Origin: Pseudomonas sp. dw_612
Lineage (GTDB): Bacteria > Pseudomonadota > Gammaproteobacteria > Pseudomonadales > Pseudomonadaceae
DNA: 64,000 bases
Assembly: GCF_018449725.1 (NCBI RefSeq)
Contig: NZ_JAAVVC010000019.1
Coordinates: forward strand, 79,749-143,748
Direction of reading: 5' to 3'
A program made the translations under genes and the position numbers. Position 1 is the stretch's first letter; each line of letters opens with the position of its first letter. The notes under the pieces were generated by a model, which was given only the letters and a program-made list of their open reading frames with translations, searched no databases and was not told the origin of the DNA. Of this stretch, positions 16,595 to 25,335 are shown piece by piece.

Positions 16595-18096
16595 CAGTCG
16601 ATCACCCGTCCTTTCAGTGCGAAGAGGCCTTGCGGACGTTTCTGAATGAACAGAATGATCAGCGCGAGGATCAGGATCTTGCCGAGTACGGCACCGATTT
16701 GCGGTTCGAGAATTTTGTTGGCGATACCGAGGCCAAACGCGGCGAGCACGCTGCCGGCCAACTGGCCGACACCGCCGAGCACCACCACCAGGAACGAGTC
16801 GATGATGTAGCTTTGGCCGAGGTCCGGGCCGACGTTGCCGATCTGACTCAGGGCCACGCCACCGAGCCCGGCGATGCCCGAACCGAGGCCGAAGGCGAGC
16901 ATGTCGACGCGCCCGGTGGGTACGCCGCAGCACGCGGCCATGTTGCGGTTCTGCGTGACGGCGCGCACGTTCAGACCCAGGCGAGTCTTGTTCAGCAGCA
17001 GCCAGGTCAGCACCACCACAAACAGCGCGAAGGCGATGATCACGATGCGGTTGTAGGGCAGCACGAGATTCGGCAGCACTTGAATCCCGCCCGACAACCA
17101 CGCCGGGTTGGCCACTTCGACGTTCTGCGCGCCGAACAGCAAACGCACCAACTGAATCAACATCAGGCTGATGCCCCAGGTCGCGAGCAGGGTTTCCAGC
17201 GGGCGCCCGTAGAGGTGACGAATCACCGTGCGCTCCAGCGCCATGCCGATCCCGGCGGTGACGAAAAACGCGACCGGCAATGCGATCAATGGGTAGAACT
17301 CGATGGCTTGCGGGGCGAAGCGCTGGAACATCAGCTGCACCACATAAGTCGAGTACGCGCCGAGCATCAGCATCTCGCCGTGGGCCATGTTGATCACGCC
17401 GAGCAGGCCAAACGTGATCGCCAAACCAAGGGCGGCGAGCAGCAGGATCGAGCCCAGGGACATGCCGCTGAACGCCTGGCCGAGCAACTCGCCGATCAGC
17501 AGTTTGCGTTTGACTTGAGCGAGGCTGGTTTCGGCGGCGGTGCGCACGCCGGCATCGGCTTCGACGCCGGGTTCGAGCAAACCTTCAAGACGCGTACGGG
17601 CCAACGGGTCGCCGGTTTCACCGAGCAAACGCACGGCGGCGAGGCGCACGGCGGGATCGGTGTCGACCAGTTGCAGGTTCGCCAACGCGAGGCTCAGTGC
17701 GGCGTGAACGCTTTCATCTTTTTCGCCAGCCAGTTGCTGGTCGAGGAATTTCAGCTGCGCCGGTTTGGCGCTTTTCTGCAATTGCTGCGCGGCAGCGAGA
17801 CGGGTTTTCGGGTCGGCGGCGAGCAGTTGATGGCTGGCCAGGGCGGTGTCGATCAGACCCCGCAGGCGGTTATTCAGGCGCAGGGTTTTGGGTTGGCCGT
17901 CGACGGTCAACTCGCCTTGTTGCAGGGCGTTGATCAGTTCGACACGGGCGGGGTCGGGCTGCGCGGCCCAGGTTTCCAGGAGTTTGGCTTGCTGCATGGG
18001 ATTGGCGGCGACGAAGTCTTCGGCGTCGCTGGCGTGGGTGGCCATCGGCAGTAGCAGCGCGAGGGCGAGGATGAAACGGTAGAGGGCAGTGGGCAT
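16594..18096 (-). CDS. urtB: Urea ABC transporter permease UrtB with N-terminal extracytoplasmic domain
   Basis: This 500-residue protein is longer than a LivH permease. It has a signal peptide (to about residue 22), then about 180 residues of helical repeats resembling HEAT repeats (DPKTRLAAAQQL, DPAVRLAAVRLLGE), then a LivH-type permease with motifs LGLAITFGLLGVINMAHGEM and LFGAQNVEVANPAWL. The same N-terminal extension is usual for proteobacterial UrtB. Its role is unknown, but it should face the periplasm. Confidence 0.93.
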   Translation of the reverse strand: MPTALYRFILALALLLPMATHASDAEDFVAANPMQQAKLLETWAAQPDPARVELINALQQGELTVDGQPKTLRLNNRLRGLIDTALASHQLLAADPKTRLAAAQQLQKSAKPAQLKFLDQQLAGEKDESVHAALSLALANLQLVDTDPAVRLAAVRLLGETGDPLARTRLEGLLEPGVEADAGVRTAAETSLAQVKRKLLIGELLGQAFSGMSLGSILLLAALGLAITFGLLGVINMAHGEMLMLGAYSTYVVQLMFQRFAPQAIEFYPLIALPVAFFVTAGIGMALERTVIRHLYGRPLETLLATWGISLMLIQLVRLLFGAQNVEVANPAWLSGGIQVLPNLVLPYNRIVIIAFALFVVVLTWLLLNKTRLGLNVRAVTQNRNMAACCGVPTGRVDMLAFGLGSGIAGLGGVALSQIGNVGPDLGQSYIIDSFLVVVLGGVGQLAGSVLAAFGLGIANKILEPQIGAVLGKILILALIILFIQKRPQGLFALKGRVID

Positions 18097-18459
18097 TAGT
18101 GGTGTCCTGTTCAGCGGCGGCCGATGAGACTGTGTTCGGCTTTGAATCGACCCCTCACCCTAACCCTCTCCCCAAAGGGGCGAGGGGACTGACCGAGGTG
18201 ATTGGCAGATAGGCTGCGACCTGCAAAATCGAGCCGAACTCAGGCTTTGAAAAGCATGAAGATCGGCTCCCTTTCCCCCTCTCCCCAAAGGGGCGAGGGG
18301 ACTGACCGAGGTGTTTGGCAGATAGGCTGCGACCTGCAAAATCGAGCCGAACTCAGGCGTTGAAAAGCATGAAGATCGGCTCCCTTTCCCCTCTCCCCTT
18401 TGGGGAGAGGGCTGGGGTGAGGGGTGGATTTCAAGTCTTCCCCAAAACCCGGATCCGCC
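18097..18459. repeat. Tandemly duplicated 113-bp palindromic repeat between urtA and urtB
   Basis: This 363-bp gap holds two nearly identical direct copies of a 113-bp unit starting CTCTCCCCAAAGGGG (18166 and 18279) and differing at only a few bases. Outer inverted ends CCCCTCACCC (about 18151) and GGGTGAGGGG (about 18414) enclose both. The same element, single and complete, is at 22889-23057. It is non-coding and looks like a MITE-type intergenic repeat. Confidence 0.8.
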
Positions 18460-19725
18460 TCAGTTGCTCTTCACCGCATAATCCGGCTTCTTGTCGTTGC
18501 CATCGATAAACGGGCTCCACGGCTGGGCGCGGATCGGGCCTTCGGTCTGCCACACCACGTTGAACTGACCGTCGGCCTGGATCTCGCCGATCATCACTGG
18601 CTTGTGCAGGTGGTGGTTGGTCTTGTCCATGGTCAGGGTGTAACCCGATGGCGCGGCAAAGGTCTGGCCGGCCAGGGCTTCGCGGACTTTGTCGACGTCG
18701 GTGGACTTGGCTTTCTCCGCCGCTTGCGCCCACATGTGAATGCCGACGTAGGTGGCTTCCATCGGGTCGTTGGTCACCGCTTTGTCGGCGCCCGGCAGGT
18801 TGTGTTTCTTGGCGTAGGCTTTCCAGTCTGCGACGAATTTCTTGTTAGCCGGGTTCTCCACCGATTCGAAGTAGTTCCACGCCGCGAGGTTGCCCACCAG
18901 CGGTTTGGTGTCGATGCCGCGCAGTTCTTCTTCGCCGACCGAGAACGCCACAACCGGAACGTCAGTAGCTTTCAGGCCCTGGTTGGCCAGTTCTTTATAG
19001 AACGGCACGTTGGAGTCGCCGTTGACCGTGGAGATGACCGCCGTCTTGCCGCCCGCCGAGAATTTTTTGATGTTGGCGACGATGGTTTGATAGTCGCTGT
19101 GGCCGAACGGGGTGTAGACCTCTTCGATGTCCTTGTCTGCCACACCTTTGGAGTGCAGGAACGAGCGCAGGATTTTGTTGGTGGTGCGCGGGTAGACGTA
19201 GTCGGTGCCGAGCAGGAAGTAACGCTTGGCGCTGCCGCCTTCTTCGCTCATCAGGTATTCCACCGCCGGGATCGCCTGCTGGTTCGGCGCGGCGCCGGTG
19301 TAGAACACGTTTGGCGACATTTCTTCGCCTTCGTACTGCACCGGGTAGAACAGCAAGCCGTTGAGTTCTTCGAACACCGGCAACACCGATTTACGCGATA
19401 CGGAAGTCCAGCAGCCGAACACCACGGCGACCTTGTCCTGGGTCAGCAACTGCCGGCCCTTTTCGGCGAACAGCGGCCAGTTCGAGGCCGGGTCGACGAC
19501 TACCGGTTCCAGCATCTTGCCGTTCACGCCGCCCTTGGCGTTGATTTCGTCGATGGTCATCAACGCCATGTCTTTGAGGGATGTTTCGGAGATCGCCATG
19601 GTACCGGACAGGGAGTGCAGGATACCGACCTTGATGGTCTCTGCGGCCTGGACCGTCCAGGTCATGCCCATCGCGGCAATGGATGCCGAGAGTGTGAAAG
19701 CCTTGATCAAGCTGCGACGCTTCAT
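18460..19725 (-). CDS. urtA: Urea ABC transporter substrate-binding protein UrtA
   Basis: This 421-residue periplasmic binding protein has an export signal KRRSLIKAFTLSASIAAMGM that resembles a twin-arginine signal. It then has ETIKVGILHSLSGTMAISE, the UrtA/AmiC-like start of the mature domain. It captures urea for UrtBCDE. As the first gene of the unit it has the longest upstream region, with a sigma-54 promoter candidate at 19792-19805. The large repeat-bearing gap after it probably limits downstream expression relative to the binding protein. Confidence 0.95.
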   Translation of the reverse strand: MKRRSLIKAFTLSASIAAMGMTWTVQAAETIKVGILHSLSGTMAISETSLKDMALMTIDEINAKGGVNGKMLEPVVVDPASNWPLFAEKGRQLLTQDKVAVVFGCWTSVSRKSVLPVFEELNGLLFYPVQYEGEEMSPNVFYTGAAPNQQAIPAVEYLMSEEGGSAKRYFLLGTDYVYPRTTNKILRSFLHSKGVADKDIEEVYTPFGHSDYQTIVANIKKFSAGGKTAVISTVNGDSNVPFYKELANQGLKATDVPVVAFSVGEEELRGIDTKPLVGNLAAWNYFESVENPANKKFVADWKAYAKKHNLPGADKAVTNDPMEATYVGIHMWAQAAEKAKSTDVDKVREALAGQTFAAPSGYTLTMDKTNHHLHKPVMIGEIQADGQFNVVWQTEGPIRAQPWSPFIDGNDKKPDYAVKSN

Positions 19726-19791
19726 TGTGCTAACTCCGTGAACATTAGTATTTTTTTTGATTGGCAGAGGCGGACTACTGAAAGCTGTTTT

Positions 19792-19805
19792 GCAAGGGCT
19801 GTGCC
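19792..19805 (-). promoter_or_regulatory. Sigma-54 promoter candidate for urtA
   Basis: Read on the minus strand the site is GGCAC-AGCCC-TTGC, matching the sigma-54 consensus GGCAC-N5-TTGC exactly in both elements and in spacing. The predicted transcription start is about 55 nt before the urtA ATG. NtrC-like half-sites GCACCA (19862-19867) and TGGTGC (19890-19895) lie about 55-90 bp upstream, where an enhancer would be expected. Nitrogen-limitation control of urea uptake fits known NtrC biology. Confidence 0.65.
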
Positions 19806-19960
19806 TGGTCGGGTTTTGGCAAGAAAATGTCGTGTTAGAGCGGTTGCGCGGGGACGGCGGCGCACCAGGAAGGGACGCCGAGGATGCACTGGTGCGTCGG
19901 GTTGCGCCAGATTGGGGCGAAGACTGATGCAGGAACTGTGTTGGTGCTGTGTATGAACTT

Positions 19961-20079
19961 GTAGGAGTTGTGTAGGAGCTGTGTAGGAGCTGTCGAGTGA
20001 AACGAGGCTGCGATCTTTTGACTTTGATTTTTTAAGATCAAAAGATCGCAGCCTCGTTTCACTCGGCAGCTCCTACAGG
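19961..20079. repeat. REPIN, family 1, with a triplicated outer end
   Basis: Three successive GTAGGAG(T/C)TG starts (19961, 19972, 19983) precede a full half-site ending GATCTTTTGA, and an inverted half-site follows, ending GCAGCTCCTACAGG at 20079. It lies between the urtA upstream region and the end of the ABC permease gene. Confidence 0.85.
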
Positions 20080-20099
20080 GGAATGAGGGGCTCTGAAGA

Positions 20100-21110
20100 T
20101 CAGCGTCGGCGCATGAGGCCGATGAAGAACAGGCCGCCGATGGCGGCGGTGGCGACGCCGATGGGTAGATCTTCGGGGGCGATGAGGGTGCGGGCGGCGA
20201 CGTCGACCCAGACCAGAAACACGCTGCCGAGCAAGACGCAAACGGGCAACAATCGGCGATGCTCCGCCCCGACCAACCGCCGCGCAATGTGCGGCACCAT
20301 CAACCCGACAAACCCGATGGACCCGCTGATCGAAACGAGCACCCCGGTCATCAGCGACGCAATCAAAAACACCCGCAACCGCACGGTCCGGGCATTCAGG
20401 CCGAGCGTCACGGCAGTCTGCTCGCCTGCCATCAAGGCATTAAGCGGCCGAGCCATTCCCAGCAATAAAACCAGGCCAAGCAATACACTCGCGGCAGGCA
20501 CGGCGAGCAATTCCCAACGCGCCAACCCGAGCCCGCCGAGCATCCAGAACATCACCGCCGAACTGGCGCGATGATCCCCCATAAACAGCAGCAAATTGGC
20601 AATCGCCATCATCACGAACGACACCGCCACGCCACACAACAACAGCCGATCACTGTCCAGCCGCCCGTTGCGATTGGCGATCATCAACACGATCAACATG
20701 CTCGCCAGCGCGCCGATAAACGCGGCAATCGGCAAGGTCAGTAGCCCGACAATCTCACCGACATGCAGCACCACAATCACCGCGCCCAAGGTGGCGCCAG
20801 AGGTCACACCGAGCAAATGCGGATCGGCCAGGGGATTGCGCGTCACCGCTTGCAACACCGCGCCGATCAACGCCAATCCGGCACCCACCAACGCCCCGAG
20901 CAACATGCGCGGCACGCGAATCAGCCACACGATATGTTCCTGCCCGGCAGCCCAGTCCGGCACGCCGATACCGAGCAGCTTGTGCAGTAAAATCCGCCAC
21001 ACCACGTCCACCGGCACTCGCGCCGGGCCGAAGCCCAGGGACACCACGCACGACACCAGCAACAGCGCGCCGAGGGCGATCAGCAGCAAGGCATAGCGAC
21101 GATCGATCAT
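20100..21110 (-). CDS. FecCD-family ABC importer permease
   Basis: This 336-residue permease has about nine or ten membrane helices and FecCD/BtuC motifs: RVPRMLLGALVGAGLALIGA, NPLADPHLLGVTSGA and GSIGFVGLMVPHIAR. Such permeases import iron-siderophores, haem, B12 or metal chelates. Its start overlaps the end of the binding-protein gene by 4 bp. In PAO1 a like-ordered receptor-ATPase-binding protein-permease set (PA2911-PA2914, from memory) sits next to cob genes and responds to zinc starvation. A zinc-linked role is likely here too. Confidence 0.88.
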   Translation of the reverse strand: MIDRRYALLLIALGALLLVSCVVSLGFGPARVPVDVVWRILLHKLLGIGVPDWAAGQEHIVWLIRVPRMLLGALVGAGLALIGAVLQAVTRNPLADPHLLGVTSGATLGAVIVVLHVGEIVGLLTLPIAAFIGALASMLIVLMIANRNGRLDSDRLLLCGVAVSFVMMAIANLLLFMGDHRASSAVMFWMLGGLGLARWELLAVPAASVLLGLVLLLGMARPLNALMAGEQTAVTLGLNARTVRLRVFLIASLMTGVLVSISGSIGFVGLMVPHIARRLVGAEHRRLLPVCVLLGSVFLVWVDVAARTLIAPEDLPIGVATAAIGGLFFIGLMRRR

Positions 21111-22054
21111 TCGCCGTGGAACCCTTTGGCCAGGGTTTCAACCGCCAGCACGTTGTCGATCCCCGGCGTGGCCTGCACGTAGGGGATGACGATGAAGCGC
21201 TGGTTCTTGATCGCGTCCACCGATTGCAGGGCTTTGTTGTTGAGCAGGAATTGCTCTTTCTGCTCGGCGGTAACTTCGCCATAGTCGACGATCACGATCA
21301 CTTGCGGATTGCGCTCGACCACGTTCTCCCAATTGACCCGCGTCCAACTGGCCTCGACGTCATCCAGAATATTGCGCCCTCCAGCGGCATCGATCAGCGC
21401 TTGCGGCATGCCGAGACGGCCGGACGTCATGGCCCGGTCTTCGCCGCTGTCGTAGAGGAACACCCGGGGTTTGTCGGCGGGCAGACTCTTGCGCACCTCC
21501 TCAACTTGCGCCTGCATATCCGCGATCAAGGTATTGGCGCGGTCCTGCACGTCGAAGATTTTGCCGAGGTTGCGCAGGTCGTTGTAGGTGTCGTCCAGGC
21601 TGGCCGCCGGGCGCTTCATCACGAACGCGCAGGACTCGGTCAGCTCATAGACATTGATGCCCAGCGGTTGCAGGGTTTGCGGCGTCAGGTCACCGCCGAC
21701 GCGCATGCCGTAATCCCAACCGGCGAAGAAGAAATCGACGTTGGCGTTGAGCAGGGTTTCCACCGACGGGTACTTCGCCGCCAGTTCCGGCAGACCGTCG
21801 AGAATGGTCTGCATGTCGGGTGTAACCGACTTCCAGCCGCTGACGCCGCTATAGCCGACCATGCTCGACTTGAGGCCGAGGGCGAGCATCATCTGGGTCA
21901 TGTTGATGTCGTGGCTGACCGCGTGTTTCGGCGCTTGTTTGAACGTCACGTCGCGGTTGCAGCTCTGGACGGTCAGCGGGTATTTCGTGGCCTCGGCAGA
22001 GGCTTGGGCAGCGCCCAGCAACAGGGCGACGCACAGCAGGGAACGCACAGTCAT
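21107..22054 (-). CDS. ABC importer periplasmic substrate-binding protein (FecB/BtuF-like)
   Basis: This 315-residue protein has a signal peptide of about 20 residues (ending ASA) and a class III periplasmic binding fold. The opening PLTVQSCNRDVTFKQAPKHAV resembles BtuF-like proteins, which start with TVENCG..V.F. HDINMTQMMLALGL follows. The mature protein has few residues that would mark a specific ligand. It overlaps its permease and ATPase genes by 4 bp on each side, so the three form one translational unit. Confidence 0.85.
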   Translation of the reverse strand: MTVRSLLCVALLLGAAQASAEATKYPLTVQSCNRDVTFKQAPKHAVSHDINMTQMMLALGLKSSMVGYSGVSGWKSVTPDMQTILDGLPELAAKYPSVETLLNANVDFFFAGWDYGMRVGGDLTPQTLQPLGINVYELTESCAFVMKRPAASLDDTYNDLRNLGKIFDVQDRANTLIADMQAQVEEVRKSLPADKPRVFLYDSGEDRAMTSGRLGMPQALIDAAGGRNILDDVEASWTRVNWENVVERNPQVIVIVDYGEVTAEQKEQFLLNNKALQSVDAIKNQRFIVIPYVQATPGIDNVLAVETLAKGFHGE

Positions 22055-22839
22055 GGTTGGGTTATCCAGGTGATTCGGGGGTAGCCGTGGAGGGGGTGTT
22101 CATCGATCAGCGCTTCGACGCCGAATACATCGCGCAGCAGCAGGGCGGTCAGGACTTCTTTCGGCGTGCCGCTGGCGACGATGCGGCCGTGGTTGATCAC
22201 GTACAAACGATCGCAGAAAGCGGCGGCCAGGTTGAGGTCGTGGATGCTCGCCAGCGTGCCGATGTTCAGGCGTTTGACCAATTGCAAAAGCTCAAGCTGA
22301 TAGCGCGGGTCGAGGTGGTTGGTTGGCTCGTCGAGGATCAGTAGTTGCGGTTGCTGTGCCAGGGCGCGGGCGAGGATCACTCGCTGCTTTTCACCACCGG
22401 AGAGGGTGGCGAAGGCATGGTCTTCGAAGCCTTTTAAGCCAACGGATTCCAGTGCTTGATTGGCAAGGTTTCGGTCCTCCAGCGTGTCGCCGTCGAACAA
22501 CCCTTTGTGCGGCGTGCGGCCCATGGCGACCACTTCTTCGACGGTGAGGCCGAAGGCGTCGGGGAACTCCTGCAAGACCACGGCGATGCGTTGCGCGCAC
22601 CAGCGGGAGGATTGCTTCCAGACATTGTGGTGGTCGAGCGTGACCTCGCCGCTCTCGGGTTTGCTGAAGCGATAGGCGCAACGCAACAGGCTGGTCTTGC
22701 CGCTGCCGTTGGGGCCGATCAACCCGACAAACTCACCGGCGGCCACGTGCAACGAGGCATCACGCAGTTGGAACTGGTGATGACAATGGCCGTGGCCCAG
22801 GGGTGTCCAGGCGAGGTTGGTGAGGTTGAGCGAGGTCAT
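22051..22839 (-). CDS. FecE-type ABC importer ATP-binding protein
   Basis: This 262-residue ATPase has Walker A GPNGSGKTSLLRC, Q-loop AVVLQEFPDAF, signature LSGGEKQRVILARAL and Walker B LLILDEPTNHLD, typical of iron-chelate/B12 importers. A His-rich stretch GHGHCHHQF before the first strand could bind metal and is unusual. The start at 22839 (MTSLNLTNLAW) is chosen because the upstream extension is basic and lies in repeat-derived DNA. It is the first of the three overlapping transporter genes. Confidence 0.88.
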   Translation of the reverse strand: MTSLNLTNLAWTPLGHGHCHHQFQLRDASLHVAAGEFVGLIGPNGSGKTSLLRCAYRFSKPESGEVTLDHHNVWKQSSRWCAQRIAVVLQEFPDAFGLTVEEVVAMGRTPHKGLFDGDTLEDRNLANQALESVGLKGFEDHAFATLSGGEKQRVILARALAQQPQLLILDEPTNHLDPRYQLELLQLVKRLNIGTLASIHDLNLAAAFCDRLYVINHGRIVASGTPKEVLTALLLRDVFGVEALIDEHPLHGYPRITWITQP

Positions 22840-22888
22840 GCGGGTTCCGTTGGGTGGTGATCGTGATTGCGGTGTTTGTCTGGTAGAT

Positions 22889-23057
22889 CGACCCCTCACC
22901 CCAGCCCTCTCCCCAAAGGGGAGAGGGGGAAAGGGAGCCGATCTTCATGCTGTTCAAAGCCTGAGTTCGACTCGATATCTCAGGTCGCAGAATGTCGAAA
23001 GAACGCGTCGGTCAGTCCCCTCGCCCCTTTGGGGAGAGGGTTAGGGTGAGGGGTGGT
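22889..23057. repeat. MITE-like palindromic repeat, complete single copy
   Basis: Terminal inverted repeats CCCCTCACCC...CCCTCTCCCCAAAGGGG (left) and CCCCTTTGGGG...GGGTGAGGGG (right) bound about 170 bp. The interior matches the duplicated element at 18151-18424, in inverted order. It lies between the TonB receptor gene and its ABC partner genes. Confidence 0.8.
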
Positions 23058-23064
23058 TCTCAAG

Positions 23065-25185
23065 TCAAAACTCATAATCCGCTGTGACAAAAAACGACCG
23101 CGGCTCACCCAAAATCCACTGCTGCCCCTCATTGTATTGGCTTTGCGCATACTGCCGGTCAAACAGATTGTTCACCTGCAACCCCAGCGTCGTATTGCGC
23201 AGCGCTTTCCAGGACAACGTGGCATCGATCACGGTGTAGCTCGGCAACTCATTCCGGTTCGCCATGTCGGCAAAACGCGCATCGACATAACGCACGCCAG
23301 CGCCGGCCTTCAGGTCATCGTTGATCGCTTTGCTCAGCCACAAATTCGCCGTGCGGCGCGGTACATCGGTCGGGCGGTTGCCGTTGTATGACACAGTCTC
23401 ACCGTTCACCACCGCCGAGAAATCGTCGTACCTGGCTTTGACGATGGCCGCGTTGGCTTGCAGTTGCCAGGCATGGGGCAGTTGTAGATCAAGGCTGGCT
23501 TCGAGGCCATTCGACGATTGCTGGCCAACTTGCTGTTTGAGCGTCGGGTTGCCCGGATCATCGGTCAGCAGTTTCTTTTTGACGATGCGATACGCCGCCA
23601 GGGTGAACTCGCCGCGCTGGTCCCAGAACAGTTGCTTCACACCGATTTCGGTCTGTCTGGCGGTGGACAAGTCATATTGCTGCTGGCTCGGGCTCAGAGA
23701 AATCAAGCCGCCGACGCCATCGGTGCTCGTGGCGTACTGGCCATAGAACGACGTGTCCGGCGTCAGCGCAAACACCAACCCGGCCTTCCAGTTGTTGCCG
23801 GTCAGGGTCTTGTCGCTTTGGCTGTCATCGATCAGGTTGGTGCGATCGACATGCACGTAGTCGCGGCGCACGCCGGTGATCACCGACCAGCGCTCGCTCA
23901 GTTGCGTGCGGTTTTCCGCAAACATCGACATCTGTTTGGTCGTGGACTGGAACTGACTGCGATACGGATCGGCACTTTCAAAGCGACCCGGTTGCGGGTG
24001 ATACACATCCACCGGTTGTCCGTTCGGCAGCACGTCGTTGAATGGTGAATTGCTGTCGAGCTGGAAGCGGATGCGGTTGTAATCAACGCCCGTTACTGTC
24101 TGGCTGTCGAGGCCGAACAGGGTGTGTTTGAAGGTGAAGGTCTGGCGATCACCAATCTGTTCCTGGGTGTGGCCGATGCCGAAATAACCACTGCGGCTCA
24201 GTTGTTGGGTGTCGCGGTCGAAGTTGTAGTTCTCGGCGTTCTGCCAGCGGCGCTGGGCCTTGAGGTAATACAGCTCGTTGCTCGAACTGACGTTATCGGA
24301 GATATGCCATTCGCTGGTCAGCCGCGTCCATTGATCGTTGTAGTGCTGTTTGTCGTTGCTGACGTTGTAATTCTTGTCCCGCAGGCTTTCCTTGAAGCGG
24401 CCGTTGATCAGCGGCGTGCCGAAGTAGTTCATCGGGTTCTGGTCGCCGTAATCGTGGGCGAGGGTGAACGCCAAATCATCAGTCGCCTGCCAGCGCAACG
24501 CCGCGCTGATGAAGTCGCTGGCGGAATCGCCGCGATCAACCCAGCCATTGCTGCGCAGGCGATTGAGGTTCAAGCGATAGCTCAGGGTATCGGTCAGCGA
24601 GCCGCCGCTGTCGAAGGCTTGCTGCTGGGCATCGTAGGAACCGTAGCCAATGCGCAGGTGGTTTTCGATCTCGCCGTCGAAGGGCTTTTTCGGGATCACG
24701 TTGACCACCGCCCCGGTCGCGCCTTCGCCATACAACACCGAGGCTGGGCCGCGCAGGACATCGACGCGCTCCACCGACCAGGTGTCGACCGGGAACGTCA
24801 CCGTGCCCATGCCGCTGTACAGGCGATTGCCGTCATACAACTGCATCACCGAACCCTGCCCGGTAAAACCTCGCGCCGACAACGACGTACCACCATCCCC
24901 CGGCGTGCCGGTGCGGCTGATGCCGGTGCTGCGCGACACCGCGTCCTGCACACTGCGATCACCGCGAGCACGGATCTGCTCACCGGTCAGGCTTTCGACA
25001 CTGGCCGGGGTTTCCATCGCCGTGAGGTTCAGGCGCGAACCGGCGGTGGTCGGCGTGTTCAGGCTGACGCTTTGATCGTCCACGGCGGTGGCGGTGATGG
25101 TGCCGGTGGGCAACGTCAGCGCTTGCGCCTGGGCGTTGTTATTCAAAGCGAGCAGGCAAAGGCTGGACAAGAGGTACTTGTTCAT
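23065..25185 (-). CDS. TonB-dependent siderophore/metallophore receptor
   Basis: This 706-residue outer-membrane receptor has a signal peptide ending AQA (about residue 20). The plug domain (about 40-170) has IRARGDRSVQDAVSRSTGIS and VERVDVLRGPASVLYGEGAT, and a 22-strand barrel ends in the aromatic FFVTADYEF. It is of the FhuA/FpvA-like siderophore class and lacks an N-terminal signalling domain. It is followed after 225 bp by the FecCD-type ABC genes. Upstream are a Zur-box-like palindrome and a hairpin. The substrate is more likely zinc or a zinc-metallophore than iron, by context only. Confidence 0.88.
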   Translation of the reverse strand: MNKYLLSSLCLLALNNNAQAQALTLPTGTITATAVDDQSVSLNTPTTAGSRLNLTAMETPASVESLTGEQIRARGDRSVQDAVSRSTGISRTGTPGDGGTSLSARGFTGQGSVMQLYDGNRLYSGMGTVTFPVDTWSVERVDVLRGPASVLYGEGATGAVVNVIPKKPFDGEIENHLRIGYGSYDAQQQAFDSGGSLTDTLSYRLNLNRLRSNGWVDRGDSASDFISAALRWQATDDLAFTLAHDYGDQNPMNYFGTPLINGRFKESLRDKNYNVSNDKQHYNDQWTRLTSEWHISDNVSSSNELYYLKAQRRWQNAENYNFDRDTQQLSRSGYFGIGHTQEQIGDRQTFTFKHTLFGLDSQTVTGVDYNRIRFQLDSNSPFNDVLPNGQPVDVYHPQPGRFESADPYRSQFQSTTKQMSMFAENRTQLSERWSVITGVRRDYVHVDRTNLIDDSQSDKTLTGNNWKAGLVFALTPDTSFYGQYATSTDGVGGLISLSPSQQQYDLSTARQTEIGVKQLFWDQRGEFTLAAYRIVKKKLLTDDPGNPTLKQQVGQQSSNGLEASLDLQLPHAWQLQANAAIVKARYDDFSAVVNGETVSYNGNRPTDVPRRTANLWLSKAINDDLKAGAGVRYVDARFADMANRNELPSYTVIDATLSWKALRNTTLGLQVNNLFDRQYAQSQYNEGQQWILGEPRSFFVTADYEF

Positions 25186-25205
25186 CGGGGCGGTGAATCA
25201 CTTCT

Positions 25206-25237
25206 GCAAAGAAAACCCGCAACATTCCGGTTGCGGG
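25206..25237 (-). terminator. Hairpin with U-tract in the receptor leader (terminator or attenuator)
   Basis: CCCGCAAC (25216-25223) and GTTGCGGG (25230-25237) form a perfect 8-bp stem with a 6-nt loop. On the minus strand it is followed by TTTTCTTT. It could end the transcript of the PepSY gene, but it also lies between the Zur-box-like promoter region and the receptor ATG, so the receptor mRNA would have to read through it. Confidence 0.65.
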
Positions 25238-25253
25238 CAGGGCGGCTCATTTG

Positions 25254-25268
25254 CGTTATACAGTAACA
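25254..25268 (-). promoter_or_regulatory. Zur-box-like operator upstream of the TonB receptor
   Basis: The minus strand reads TGTTACTGTATAACG, agreeing at 11 of 15 positions with the proteobacterial Zur core TGTTATAATATAACA, including both GTTA/TAAC arms. TATAAC within it could serve as a -10 element. It lies about 70 bp upstream of the receptor ATG. Zinc repression is inferred from the match. Confidence 0.55.
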
Positions 25269-25335
25269 CTAAAAATGACCGGGAGATAAGCGCGCGAAGT
25301 CTACAGATCCCTCTAATGCGCGCATCTCGCCTGTT

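Noticed and set aside
16630..18054. 474-codon open frame on the plus strand
   Set aside because: Antisense shadow of urtB with a Gln/Arg/His-rich composition and no family resemblance.
18151..18424. Repeat periodicity resembling a CRISPR array
   Set aside because: Only two 113-bp units that are identical throughout, with no unique spacers and no cas genes; it is a duplicated palindromic element.
25254..25268. Fur box at the receptor promoter
   Set aside because: The site lacks the GATAAT repeats of a Fur box; the GTTA/TAAC symmetry fits Zur better.
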